From the NCBI GenBank assembly GCA_029004655.1, contig JAQVYP010000134.1, positions 1 to 5,201 of the forward strand: DNA of 5,201 bases. Reading direction: 5' to 3'. Below, piece by piece: positions 1-5,201 of this stretch. The stretch is from Oscillospiraceae bacterium (GTDB lineage Bacteria > Bacillota > Clostridia > Oscillospirales > Acutalibacteraceae). Both the position numbers and the translations under genes were made by a program. How positions within the stretch are numbered: the stretch's first letter is position 1; each line of letters opens with the position of its first letter. Below the pieces are notes generated by a model, which was not told the origin of the DNA, did no database searches, and saw nothing but the letters and a program-made list of their open reading frames with translations.

Positions 1-110
1 CCGCTTTTTATATATAGGACATCTCTAAAAACTGCATTTTAAAATATACCAACAGCATAAGACGGGGCTTTTTAAGCCTTTACCTGATGAAAAACAGGGT
101 TTATAGAGGT

Positions 111-165
111 TGCCTATATTTATTCAAACAAGTTCACACGAAATTCACACGAAATAATATAGGCA
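111..165. repeat. 10-bp inverted repeat with 35-base interior
   Basis: TGCCTATATT (111-120) pairs perfectly with AATATAGGCA (156-165). The interior of 35 bases contains the 11-bp tandem duplication. The right arm ends 2 bases before the terminator stem, so a transcript would hold two neighbouring hairpins. I do not recognise it as the end of a known insertion sequence or as a known RNA element. Confidence 0.5.
133..154. repeat. Perfect 11-bp tandem duplication (TTCACACGAAA x2)
   Basis: Two identical, adjacent copies of TTCACACGAAA occupy 133-143 and 144-154. They lie in the loop of the inverted repeat 111-120/156-165. The spacing of about one helical turn would place two copies of a binding site on the same DNA face. 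Replication slippage is the simplest alternative. Confidence 0.8.
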
Positions 166-167
166 TA

Positions 168-205
168 AAAAATCGCCAAACTCAAATAAGAGAATGGCGA
201 TTTTT
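168..205. terminator. Rho-independent terminator hairpin, usable on both strands
   Basis: An 11-bp perfect stem, AAAAATCGCCA (168-178) with TGGCGATTTTT (195-205), encloses a 16-base loop. The stem has a GC-containing core and ends in a run of T: six on the minus strand (172-167) and five on the plus strand (201-205). For the minus-strand operon it lies about 230 bases past the last stop codon. It could also end transcription of a gene outside the left edge. The loop is longer than usual. Confidence 0.65.
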
Positions 206-431
206 ATGTGTTATTCAATTTATGCGAATTCGTCCTCTAACATTAATAACCACCATCTTTTTCAAACATTTTCATCAGTAACCTCGTTTTCAACAGTGAT
301 TTTTAATTTTTTAACAATCGAAATTAAGAGTGTAGGCAGAAGCCCAACCAGCCAATGTTTATACACATCGACTTTTTGAAGGGTTTAATATAGTTAAAAT
401 TGTCGGTAATAAAGGTTTCTATCATAATCGT

Positions 432-983
432 TTATACATTATTGAAATATTTTAATTCGAACCTACGAAGAGTTTCATGCAATTTATCGTGGGTTCCTTT
501 TCCCATAACCTTTTCTTCAAATTCTTCAAATTGCTGAAGTAGTTTTGCTTGCTGCTCCATTGGTAGCATCTTATCGCCCATTGGAAAAAGTACCTTATTT
601 TCCTTTTCAATGTGAGCACGCATCAAATTAAAATAGTCTGTTGCAGCTTCTGTGAATCTGTTCGCATTTAACGCTCCGTTTTCGGTTGATGCTCCCATTT
701 CAGCGATGTACTTTCTTCCCTCATTGTGTTCAATAAGCATATGACCGATAGGCCCATTCTCGTTTGGGATACCAACCTTTTCCATTGCGGGGAACATAAG
801 ACCCTCTTCCTTGCCGTGGTGACATTTATCAGCAAATAGTCGTAAGAAGTTAACCATATCCTCAATGTCATTGATATCTATTTGACCTGTTTCCTTTACT
901 GTTCTCACCATTTGTTCGAGAATCTCAAGCCCAAAAAGAATACCTTCGTGTTCATTCCTTAAATCTGCACTTGCACAATTCAT
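432..983 (-). CDS. Hemerythrin-like HHE-domain diiron protein
   Basis: A 183-residue, mostly helical cytosolic protein of the HHE/hemerythrin family. Likely diiron ligands are H12 in NEHEG, H56 and E60 in CHHGKEE, H86 in IEHNEGR, and H124 and E128 in AHIEKE. The two HxxxE pairs plus two single histidines match the 4-His/2-Glu arrangement of YtfE/RIC iron-centre repair proteins better than the 5-His set of O2-carrying hemerythrins. There is no N-terminal ScdA/RIC cysteine domain. A charged helical tail (about 141-180) follows the bundle. The ATG has AAGGGAG at 990-996, 6 bases upstream. It is the last gene of the operon, after fprA, which suggests a role in sensing, buffering or repairing damage from O2 or NO. 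No terminator directly follows; the nearest strong one is about 230 bases downstream. Confidence 0.92.
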   Translation of the reverse strand: MNCASADLRNEHEGILFGLEILEQMVRTVKETGQIDINDIEDMVNFLRLFADKCHHGKEEGLMFPAMEKVGIPNENGPIGHMLIEHNEGRKYIAEMGASTENGALNANRFTEAATDYFNLMRAHIEKENKVLFPMGDKMLPMEQQAKLLQQFEEFEEKVMGKGTHDKLHETLRRFELKYFNNV

Positions 984-1034
984 ATTTTTCTCCCTTATTA
1001 TACATTTTTGCAGTTTTTCTGAATCGTTCGGTAT

Positions 1035-2222
1035 TTATTGGCAAAGGGCTTTTGCTATTTCAACAGCTTTGTTAAAATCCTCTTCAACAGGATTCCAATT
1101 GCACTTGATTTCTGGCTGTACAACTTCAAAACCTGCGTCGGTCAACCGTTCACGGAGGACCTTGGGGGATTCTCCGCTCCAGCCGTAACATCCAAAAACC
1201 GCAGCTTTTTTGTTTTTAAATTTGAGTTCCTTCAGAAAATCGAGCCAACCGCCCACGGAAGATAAAATATTCTGACCGACGGTGGGGGAACCAAGCGCAA
1301 CTGCCTTTGACTTGAAAATCTCGGTCATTATATCATTTTTGTTTGTATGCGAGATATTGAAAATCTTCACCTTTGTATCAGGCGAGATCTTTGAGATCTC
1401 CGCCCCAATTCTATGCGCGAGTTGTTTTGTGCCATCCCACATGGTGTCATAAGCAATGGTAATCTGATTTTCTTGATAATTCTGAGACCATTCGTAATAT
1501 TTCTCTACAATCTGTAGAGGCTTGTCCCTCCAAATTGAACCATGGCTCGTGGCTATTATATCTATTGGCAGATTCAATGATTGAATCTCTTCGATTTTCC
1601 TTTTTACAAGCGGTGAGAAAGGATTCAGAATGTTGGCATAATATTTGATTGCCTCTTCCCAAAGCAGGCATTGATCTGCCTTGTCGTTAAACAATTCCTC
1701 AACGGCATAATGTTGACCGAATGCATCATTGGAAAACAGAATGTTGTCGTGTGTCATATAGGTTGCCATGCTATCCGGCCAATGTAGCATTTTCATTTCA
1801 ACGAAAACAAGCTTTTTTCCGTTTCCGATGTCTACGGAATCACCAGTCTTGACAACCTGGAAGTTCCATTCGGGATGATGATATTGCCCTGTCAAAGACT
1901 TGACGGCATTAGCTGTGCAGTAAATTGGCGTATTGGGGATTTTCTCTATTAGTGCGGGCAATGATCCACTGTGATCAACCTCTCCATGGTTAACAACAAT
2001 AAAATCGATAGATTTTAAGTCAATCTCATGTTCCAGATTATTGAGAAATTCTGTAGAATGGACTTTCCATACTGTATCAATCAGTACTGTTTTTTCTTCT
2101 TTAATCAGATAAGCATTCTGACTTGATCCATGATTGATCGAAAAATCCGCGCCATGAAATGATTCCAACTCCCAGTCAATTTTACCGATCCAAAAGACGT
2201 TGTTTTTAACTAACTTTTTCAT
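1035..2222 (-). CDS. fprA: FprA-family flavodiiron protein (NO/O2 reductase)
   Basis: A 395-residue cytosolic flavodiiron protein that reduces O2 to water and/or NO to N2O, with electrons usually supplied by rubredoxin. The N-terminal metallo-beta-lactamase-like domain (about 1-250) has a full diiron ligand set: H79, E81 and D83 in HGEVDH, H147 in LHWPDS, D166 in SNDAF and H227 in TSHG. These match the known flavodiiron positions almost exactly. The C-terminal flavodoxin domain (about 254-395) binds FMN, with YDTMWDGT (258-265), GSPTVGQN (311-318) and GCYGWSGES (344-352). There is no fused rubredoxin or flavin reductase domain, so this is a class A protein, and no rubredoxin gene lies in the window. 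The ATG is supported by AGGGGGA at 2229-2235. It follows the regulator after 60 bases and precedes the HHE gene by 51 bases. Substrate preference (NO versus O2) is not decided by the sequence. Confidence 0.96.
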   Translation of the reverse strand: MKKLVKNNVFWIGKIDWELESFHGADFSINHGSSQNAYLIKEEKTVLIDTVWKVHSTEFLNNLEHEIDLKSIDFIVVNHGEVDHSGSLPALIEKIPNTPIYCTANAVKSLTGQYHHPEWNFQVVKTGDSVDIGNGKKLVFVEMKMLHWPDSMATYMTHDNILFSNDAFGQHYAVEELFNDKADQCLLWEEAIKYYANILNPFSPLVKRKIEEIQSLNLPIDIIATSHGSIWRDKPLQIVEKYYEWSQNYQENQITIAYDTMWDGTKQLAHRIGAEISKISPDTKVKIFNISHTNKNDIMTEIFKSKAVALGSPTVGQNILSSVGGWLDFLKELKFKNKKAAVFGCYGWSGESPKVLRERLTDAGFEVVQPEIKCNWNPVEEDFNKAVEIAKALCQ

Positions 2223-2237
2223 TGGTCTTCCCCCTAG

Positions 2238-2251
2238 AAATTTGCAAATTT
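2238..2251. promoter_or_regulatory. 14-bp perfect palindrome upstream of fprA
   Basis: AAATTTGCAAATTT is a complete palindrome in the regulator-fprA gap, ending 3 bases before the fprA ribosome binding site (2229-2235). It could be a protein-binding site for separate control of fprA and the HHE gene. As RNA it has no unpaired loop, so a stable hairpin is unlikely. It does not resemble the FNR-type site at the operon front. AT-rich palindromes of this size can arise by chance. Confidence 0.35.
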
Positions 2252-2267
2252 ATTTTGATAACCGCTA

Positions 2268-2273
2268 ATTATA
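2268..2273 (-). promoter_or_regulatory. Possible internal -10 (TATAAT) ahead of fprA
   Basis: A perfect TATAAT on the minus strand in the 60-base gap between the regulator and fprA. The bases 15-18 upstream of it do not resemble a -35, so it could be chance in AT-rich DNA or a weak or activated internal promoter. Initiation would fall near 2261. Confidence 0.25.
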
Positions 2274-2282
2274 ATAATCCTT

Positions 2283-2972
2283 TTAAACAATACCATTGAT
2301 TTCTTCCAACCCAGACTTGTTTGAAATGATGATTTTCTTGTGACCCTTCAACTCTATTAGGCCTTCGTCCTGAAATGACGTTAATTTCCTGCTTAATGTT
2401 TCCTGACTCATGCCAAGCTGGGAAGCAAAATCTCTCTTTGTCATATTCAAAACAACTTCTTTTTTTCCCTCAGACAAAGAAAGCAATGCCTGTGCCAAGC
2501 GTTGCTCGACTGTGCTTAGGTTAATCGCTTCTATAAGTGTTTCTGCCTTTTCCAAGCGCTTGCTCATCTCATCCATAATCTTAAAAGCAATGGAGGCATA
2601 TTTTGCCACAAGCTCCTTGAGCTTTGAGCCTTCAACAACGCACATTGTGGTAGTTTCCAATACCTCTGCATTGTCAGTCAGGGGCAACGAGCTGAAAAGA
2701 GAGAGCTCTCCCATAAATTCACCGGGGCCGACAACCCGTATCACCTGTTCTTTACCATTTGAGTTTAACCTGGATATTTTCACCCTGCCGGTATGCAATA
2801 CGAATAGTGTTCCACCTTTATCGCCTGACATGTATACCATTTCACCCTTTTCAAAGGTTTGAGCTGAAGTGATATAGGCAATTTCCATCATTTCTTCATG
2901 CGATAAGCTGCTGAATATCGGTACACTTGCTATGCAATTTGAGTGACTATTTTCGTGATGATTACACTCCAT
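2283..2972 (-). CDS. Crp/Fnr-family transcriptional regulator, FNR/FLP-like
   Basis: A 229-residue cytosolic DNA-binding protein. An N-terminal cyclic-nucleotide-type beta-roll spans about residues 17-115, including GEFMGELSLF (84-93), then a dimerisation helix (about 118-150) and a C-terminal winged helix (about 155-217). The recognition helix SQETLSRKL (189-197) has E191, S194 and R195, the E..SR pattern that FNR uses to read TTGA half-sites. C111 lies in LETTTMC and aligns by eye with FNR C122. The N-terminus carries C3, H5, H6, H10 and C13, a possible metal or Fe-S site, or a thiol switch with C111 as described for Lactobacillus casei FLP. The ATG at 2970-2972 has GGGGAGGAG (2979-2987) 6 bases upstream; the in-frame TTG at 2994-2996 has no such site. 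It sits between the ATPase and fprA and probably controls this operon. Its signal (O2, NO, redox or metal) is inferred only. Confidence 0.93.
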   Translation of the reverse strand: MECNHHENSHSNCIASVPIFSSLSHEEMMEIAYITSAQTFEKGEMVYMSGDKGGTLFVLHTGRVKISRLNSNGKEQVIRVVGPGEFMGELSLFSSLPLTDNAEVLETTTMCVVEGSKLKELVAKYASIAFKIMDEMSKRLEKAETLIEAINLSTVEQRLAQALLSLSEGKKEVVLNMTKRDFASQLGMSQETLSRKLTSFQDEGLIELKGHKKIIISNKSGLEEINGIV

Positions 2973-2978
2973 TTTTAG

Positions 2979-2987
2979 CTCCTCCCC
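2979..2987 (-). promoter_or_regulatory. Ribosome binding site deciding the regulator start
   Basis: GGGGAGGAG on the minus strand lies 6 bases before the ATG at 2970-2972. The further upstream in-frame TTG (2994-2996) sits before this site and lacks one of its own, so the shorter 229-residue product is preferred. Confidence 0.8.
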
Positions 2988-3006
2988 AGGTTGCAATTAT
3001 CTTAAA

Positions 3007-4887
3007 TTAGTTTTTTGATTTGCCATACTGAAGTAAACGGACTGCATTTATAATTACCAATAGCACCGAAGCTTCATGAACCAACATACCAAATGATAAA
3101 TTTACTGTTTTCATAAGCACTCCTGCTAATAGTAATGCTGCCACTAATAATGCAAAGGATATGTTTTGCTTCATGTTTCTTACAGTTGCTCGGCTTAAGC
3201 CTACTGCATAGGAAAGCTTCCCGACCTCTGACGACATCAGCACAACATCAGCAGTTTCCATTGCAACATCAGAGCCTACTCCGCCAATAGCAATTCCCAA
3301 ATCGGCAGAGGCTAATGCAGGAGCGTCATTCACACCATCGCCAACCATTGCTACGCTTCCGTACTTACTCTGAAGCTCACCTAACACCCTTACTTTATCC
3401 TCAGGGAGCAGCTCACTGTAATAATCATCAAGTCCAACTTCCTCTGCAATTTCCTTAGCGGCGAGCCTGTTGTCCCCTGTCAGCATAACGACCTTCTTAA
3501 TGCCCTGTGACTTCAAATTAGCAACCAAAGCCTTTGCATCGTCCCTTACAATATCAGCTATAGATATTATACCATATATATGGTCCGCTTTACCAATAAT
3601 AATTGCTGTTTGTCCTTTTTGTTCTTCGCTTCTCAGATAGTCTTCATGGCTTTCAACATTAATTCCGTGATTACCGAATAACTTTCGGTTGCCGATAAGA
3701 TATTCTTCGCCGTCTAGAATGAACCTCAGACCCTGACCAGTTACTATCTCGGCATCGTCCGGCACTACATTGGTTTTTCCTAATCTTTCTGTTGCCTTGG
3801 AGATGATAGCCTTTCCAAGCGGATGTTCAGAATAGGATTCACCAATAGCGGCAATTCTTAGTAATTCATCTTGATCAATATCAAATGCTTTGATTTTAGT
3901 AACACTCGGTTTTCCAATGGTTAAGGTACCTGTTTTATCAAAAGCTACGACCTTTACAGTCCCCAGCTTTTCCATGATATTGCCACCCTTGACAAGCACA
4001 CCGTGCTTTGCACCGTTTCCGATACCTGCAACGATGGACACGGGAGCAGATATAACCAAAGCTCCGGGGCAAGCTATAACCAAAAGCGTTAATGCGAGTA
4101 TAATATCCTTTGTGATTAAAAATATTATTACAGATAAAAGAATAATTGCCGGGGTATAGTATCGAGAAAACTTTTCAAGAAATTTTTGCGTTTTTGCTTT
4201 TTTATCCTGTGCATCCTCCACCATTTGCAATATTCTTGCAAATGTTGTGTCCTCTCCAACCTTATCGGCTCTGATAATTAAATATCCGGATTCAATAATC
4301 GTACCTGAGAATACCGTTTCATCTATACTGCGACTTATCGGTATTGATTCGCCTGTTATCGCTGCTTGATTAATGTATGCAGAACCTTCGATGACAGTGC
4401 CGTCAACCGATATTTTCTCACCGGACTTTACTATAACCAAATCGCCCTGTACAACTTCCTCTGGGGTAATTTCTAATTCGACGCCATTTCTTTTTACTCT
4501 TGTTATATCAGGAGATAAGTCAAGCAGTGCCTTAATAGAGGACCTTGTTTTTTCTATTGTTCTCGATTCCAAATAATCTCCCAGCATAAACAGGAAGGTT
4601 ACCGCTGCGGCTTCCCAATATTCGCCTATAATGATCGCGCCGATTACCGCAATAGATACCAAAGCATCAATACCCACAATGCGGTATCTTAATGCACTGA
4701 TTGCCTTTTTAAAAATCGGGGTGCCTGCTATCACTGTTACAGCCAACATTAGTACAATAGTAATAACTTCATATCCAATGAGTTCTTTTAAAACAAAAGA
4801 TACTGCAGCAAGAACTCCTGATACTAACAATGTTTTCCCTTTTGTTGGTTTAGTTATTTTCCAAAAATGCTTTATATGGCTTCCCAT
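3007..4887 (-). CDS. Heavy-metal-translocating P1B-type ATPase with CPG motif
   Basis: An integral membrane ATPase of 626 residues that moves a metal ion using a phospho-aspartate intermediate. Eight membrane segments are visible near residues 18-36, 40-57, 71-88, 92-106, 245-260, 262-285, 576-594 and 596-616. Catalytic motifs are intact: TGES (178-181) in the actuator domain, DKTGTLT with phosphorylated D317, SEHPLG with the P1B-specific H355-P356, TGDN (470-473) and GDGVNDAP (516-523). The metal-site motif in segment 6 is C273-P274-G275, not the common CPC, SPC or CPH. Segment 8 has H604-E605 followed by NAVRLL, recalling the HEGGT/HEGST motif of P1B-4 (Co/Zn/Fe) pumps. There is no N-terminal HMA domain; a separate HMA protein is encoded just upstream. 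I chose the ATG at 4885-4887 because AAAGGGG (4896-4902) lies 8 bases away. The GTG at 4894-4896 would overlap that site. Substrate is unassigned; Zn, Fe, Cd and Co are candidates. Confidence 0.93.
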   Translation of the reverse strand: MGSHIKHFWKITKPTKGKTLLVSGVLAAVSFVLKELIGYEVITIVLMLAVTVIAGTPIFKKAISALRYRIVGIDALVSIAVIGAIIIGEYWEAAAVTFLFMLGDYLESRTIEKTRSSIKALLDLSPDITRVKRNGVELEITPEEVVQGDLVIVKSGEKISVDGTVIEGSAYINQAAITGESIPISRSIDETVFSGTIIESGYLIIRADKVGEDTTFARILQMVEDAQDKKAKTQKFLEKFSRYYTPAIILLSVIIFLITKDIILALTLLVIACPGALVISAPVSIVAGIGNGAKHGVLVKGGNIMEKLGTVKVVAFDKTGTLTIGKPSVTKIKAFDIDQDELLRIAAIGESYSEHPLGKAIISKATERLGKTNVVPDDAEIVTGQGLRFILDGEEYLIGNRKLFGNHGINVESHEDYLRSEEQKGQTAIIIGKADHIYGIISIADIVRDDAKALVANLKSQGIKKVVMLTGDNRLAAKEIAEEVGLDDYYSELLPEDKVRVLGELQSKYGSVAMVGDGVNDAPALASADLGIAIGGVGSDVAMETADVVLMSSEVGKLSYAVGLSRATVRNMKQNISFALLVAALLLAGVLMKTVNLSFGMLVHEASVLLVIINAVRLLQYGKSKN

Positions 4888-4895
4888 GATTTGCA

Positions 4896-4902
4896 CCCCT
4901 TT
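4896..4902 (-). promoter_or_regulatory. Ribosome binding site deciding the ATPase start
   Basis: AAAGGGG on the minus strand lies 8 bases before the ATG at 4885-4887. Its last G is also the first base of the in-frame GTG (4894-4896), so it cannot serve that codon. It lies in the 18-base gap between the HMA gene and the ATPase gene. Confidence 0.75.
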
Positions 4903-4905
4903 CTC

Positions 4906-5121
4906 TTACTTCTCGCTTAAAACATTATAACCTAGTTTGTTGATTTTGTTCTTGATGTCTTCCGATGTGATTGCAGCTTCATCAAAGCTCACCTTTACCC
5001 TTGAAGTATTGAACAACACCTCAGACTCTTTGATTCCGTTTGTCTTTTTCAGCATTCCTTCGATCTTTGCAATGCAGCTAGGGCATGAAACTGTTTCTAA
5101 TTGATAAGTTCTGTTTGTCAT
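4906..5121 (-). CDS. Small HMA-domain metal-binding protein (CopZ-like fold)
   Basis: A 71-residue cytosolic protein that is a single heavy-metal-associated domain. Its length and pattern fit the beta-alpha-beta-beta-alpha-beta ferredoxin-like fold: strand near residues 4-10, metal loop SCPSC at 12-16, helix near 15-27, strands near 33-38 and 42-46, helix near 52-63, and a final LGYNV strand at 63-67. C13 and C16 are the expected metal ligands. The usual GMTCxxC loop is altered to TVSCPSC, lacking the Met. The ATG start is supported by AAAGGAGGT at 5130-5138 with an 8-base spacer. It is the first gene of the operon, and its stop lies 18 bases before the ATPase ATG in the same reading frame. 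It probably delivers metal to the ATPase or acts as its detached metal-binding domain. The metal (Cu, Zn, Cd or Fe) cannot be read from the sequence. Confidence 0.9.
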   Translation of the reverse strand: MTNRTYQLETVSCPSCIAKIEGMLKKTNGIKESEVLFNTSRVKVSFDEAAITSEDIKNKINKLGYNVLSEK

Positions 5122-5152
5122 TATGAATGACCTCCTTTTTGTTTGTGTCTTT

Positions 5153-5158
5153 AGTATA
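5153..5158 (-). promoter_or_regulatory. Alternative -10 element TATACT, activator-dependent geometry
   Basis: TATACT on the minus strand has no recognisable -35 at normal spacing. If it is the -10, transcription would start near 5146 and the centre of the upstream palindrome (5187.5) would be at -41.5, the classical class II FNR activation position. The leader would be about 25 bases and still include the ribosome binding site at 5130-5138. Confidence 0.4.
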
Positions 5159-5165
5159 CTTGATA

Positions 5166-5194
5166 AATATAGTAAATACTTTGACGTAGGTCAA
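5166..5194 (-). promoter_or_regulatory. Candidate sigma-A promoter TTGACC-N17-TATATT
   Basis: Read on the minus strand, TTGACC (5189-5194) and TATATT (5166-5171) are separated by 17 bases, close to the housekeeping consensus. Predicted initiation near 5159 gives a leader of about 38 bases before the first ATG. The -35 lies within the FNR-type palindrome, whose centre would fall near -28.5, a position that suits repression by a bound regulator. Confidence 0.6.
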
Positions 5195-5195
5195 A
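5180..5195. promoter_or_regulatory. FNR-type operator palindrome TTTGAC-N4-GTCAAA
   Basis: A perfect inverted repeat with 6-bp arms (5180-5185 and 5190-5195) around a 4-base centre. This is the half-site spacing of the E. coli FNR site TTGAT-N4-ATCAA, with C/G instead of T/A at the inner position. It lies about 60 bases upstream of the first gene of the operon and covers the -35 of one candidate promoter. The operon's own regulator has the E..SR recognition helix expected to read TTGA half-sites, so it is the best candidate ligand. The window ends 6 bases further on, so any additional upstream site is not visible. Confidence 0.7.
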
Positions 5196-5201
5196 AAAGA
5201 A

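Larger units (their letters stand above)
1..431. other. Non-coding left end; no convincing gene
   Basis: Besides the terminator and repeats, this stretch holds two small adjacent hairpins: GGCTT-TTT-AAGCC (66-78) and CCTG/CAGG (83-86 with 95-98). Two short overlapping minus-strand frames also occur. One runs from an ATG at 423-425 to a stop at 324-326 (33 residues, beginning MIETFITDNF). The other is open from 384 to a stop at 262-264 and reads KHWLVGLLPTLLISIVKKLK followed by an acidic tail. Neither has a good ribosome binding site. Together they could be a frameshifted remnant of a small protein of about 55 residues, or chance. The plus-strand frames at 87-281 and 194-379 lack ribosome binding sites and run through the terminator or opposite these frames. 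Confidence 0.5.

Noticed and set aside
61..110. Small hairpins considered as a riboswitch
   Set aside because: The stems are 4 to 5 bp and I could match no conserved riboswitch core to the surrounding bases on either strand.
87..281. Plus-strand reading frame of 64 residues in the left non-coding region
   Set aside because: It lacks a ribosome binding site, runs through the tandem repeat and the terminator hairpin, and its translation looks like no known protein.
303..327. TTAATTT/AAATTAA inverted repeat considered as a terminator for the operon
   Set aside because: The stem is 7 bp of A-T pairs only, too weak to act as a terminator.
997..1002. TATAAT on the minus strand just before the HHE gene
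   Set aside because: It abuts the ribosome binding site (990-996), so a start 7 bases downstream would remove that site, and no -35 is present at normal spacing.
1891..1904. GTCAA-N4-TTGAC, resembling the FNR-type operator
   Set aside because: The half-sites are in the opposite (everted) order and lie inside the fprA coding region; most likely chance.
2255..2268. TTGAT half-site with 4-base spacing in the regulator-fprA gap
   Set aside because: The second half reads GCTAA instead of ATCAA, so it does not form a credible FNR-type site.
2410..2862. Long plus-strand reading frame (150 residues) opposite the regulator
   Set aside because: It is entirely antisense to a clearly functional Crp/Fnr gene, has no good ribosome binding site and shows no recognisable domain.

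Overview
The window reads as a low-GC, Gram-positive anaerobe, most likely a clostridial Bacillota. The evidence is AT-rich DNA, strong AAGGAGG-type ribosome binding sites, an oxygen- or NO-scavenging flavodiiron protein typical of anaerobes, and a FNR-like regulator whose N-terminus resembles Firmicutes FLP-type proteins. The species cannot be named from the sequence alone.

Five genes lie on the minus strand, head to tail, with gaps of only 18 to 60 bases. They look like one operon transcribed from the right edge (about 5160) leftwards to about 430. In order they encode a 71-residue HMA metal-binding protein, a P1B-type heavy-metal ATPase with an unusual CPG motif in its sixth membrane helix, a Crp/Fnr-family regulator, an FprA-type flavodiiron protein and a hemerythrin-like HHE protein. 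For two genes the most upstream possible start (GTG for the ATPase, TTG for the regulator) is replaced here by an internal ATG with a proper ribosome binding site.

At the right edge is a perfect FNR-geometry palindrome, TTTGAC-N4-GTCAAA. It overlaps the -35 of one possible promoter and sits at exactly -41.5 relative to a second possible -10. The regulator in the operon carries the E..SR recognition helix of FNR, so autoregulation is a natural inference. The combined picture is an inducible module that removes NO or O2 (FprA, HHE protein) and moves a metal ion (HMA protein, ATPase), run by its own redox- or metal-responsive regulator. The metal and the signal are not determined by the sequence.

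The leftmost 431 bases hold no convincing gene. They contain a clear hairpin terminator (168-205), a 10-bp inverted repeat enclosing a perfect 11-bp tandem duplication (111-165), small hairpins near 66-98, and a possible decayed short reading frame on the minus strand (262-425).
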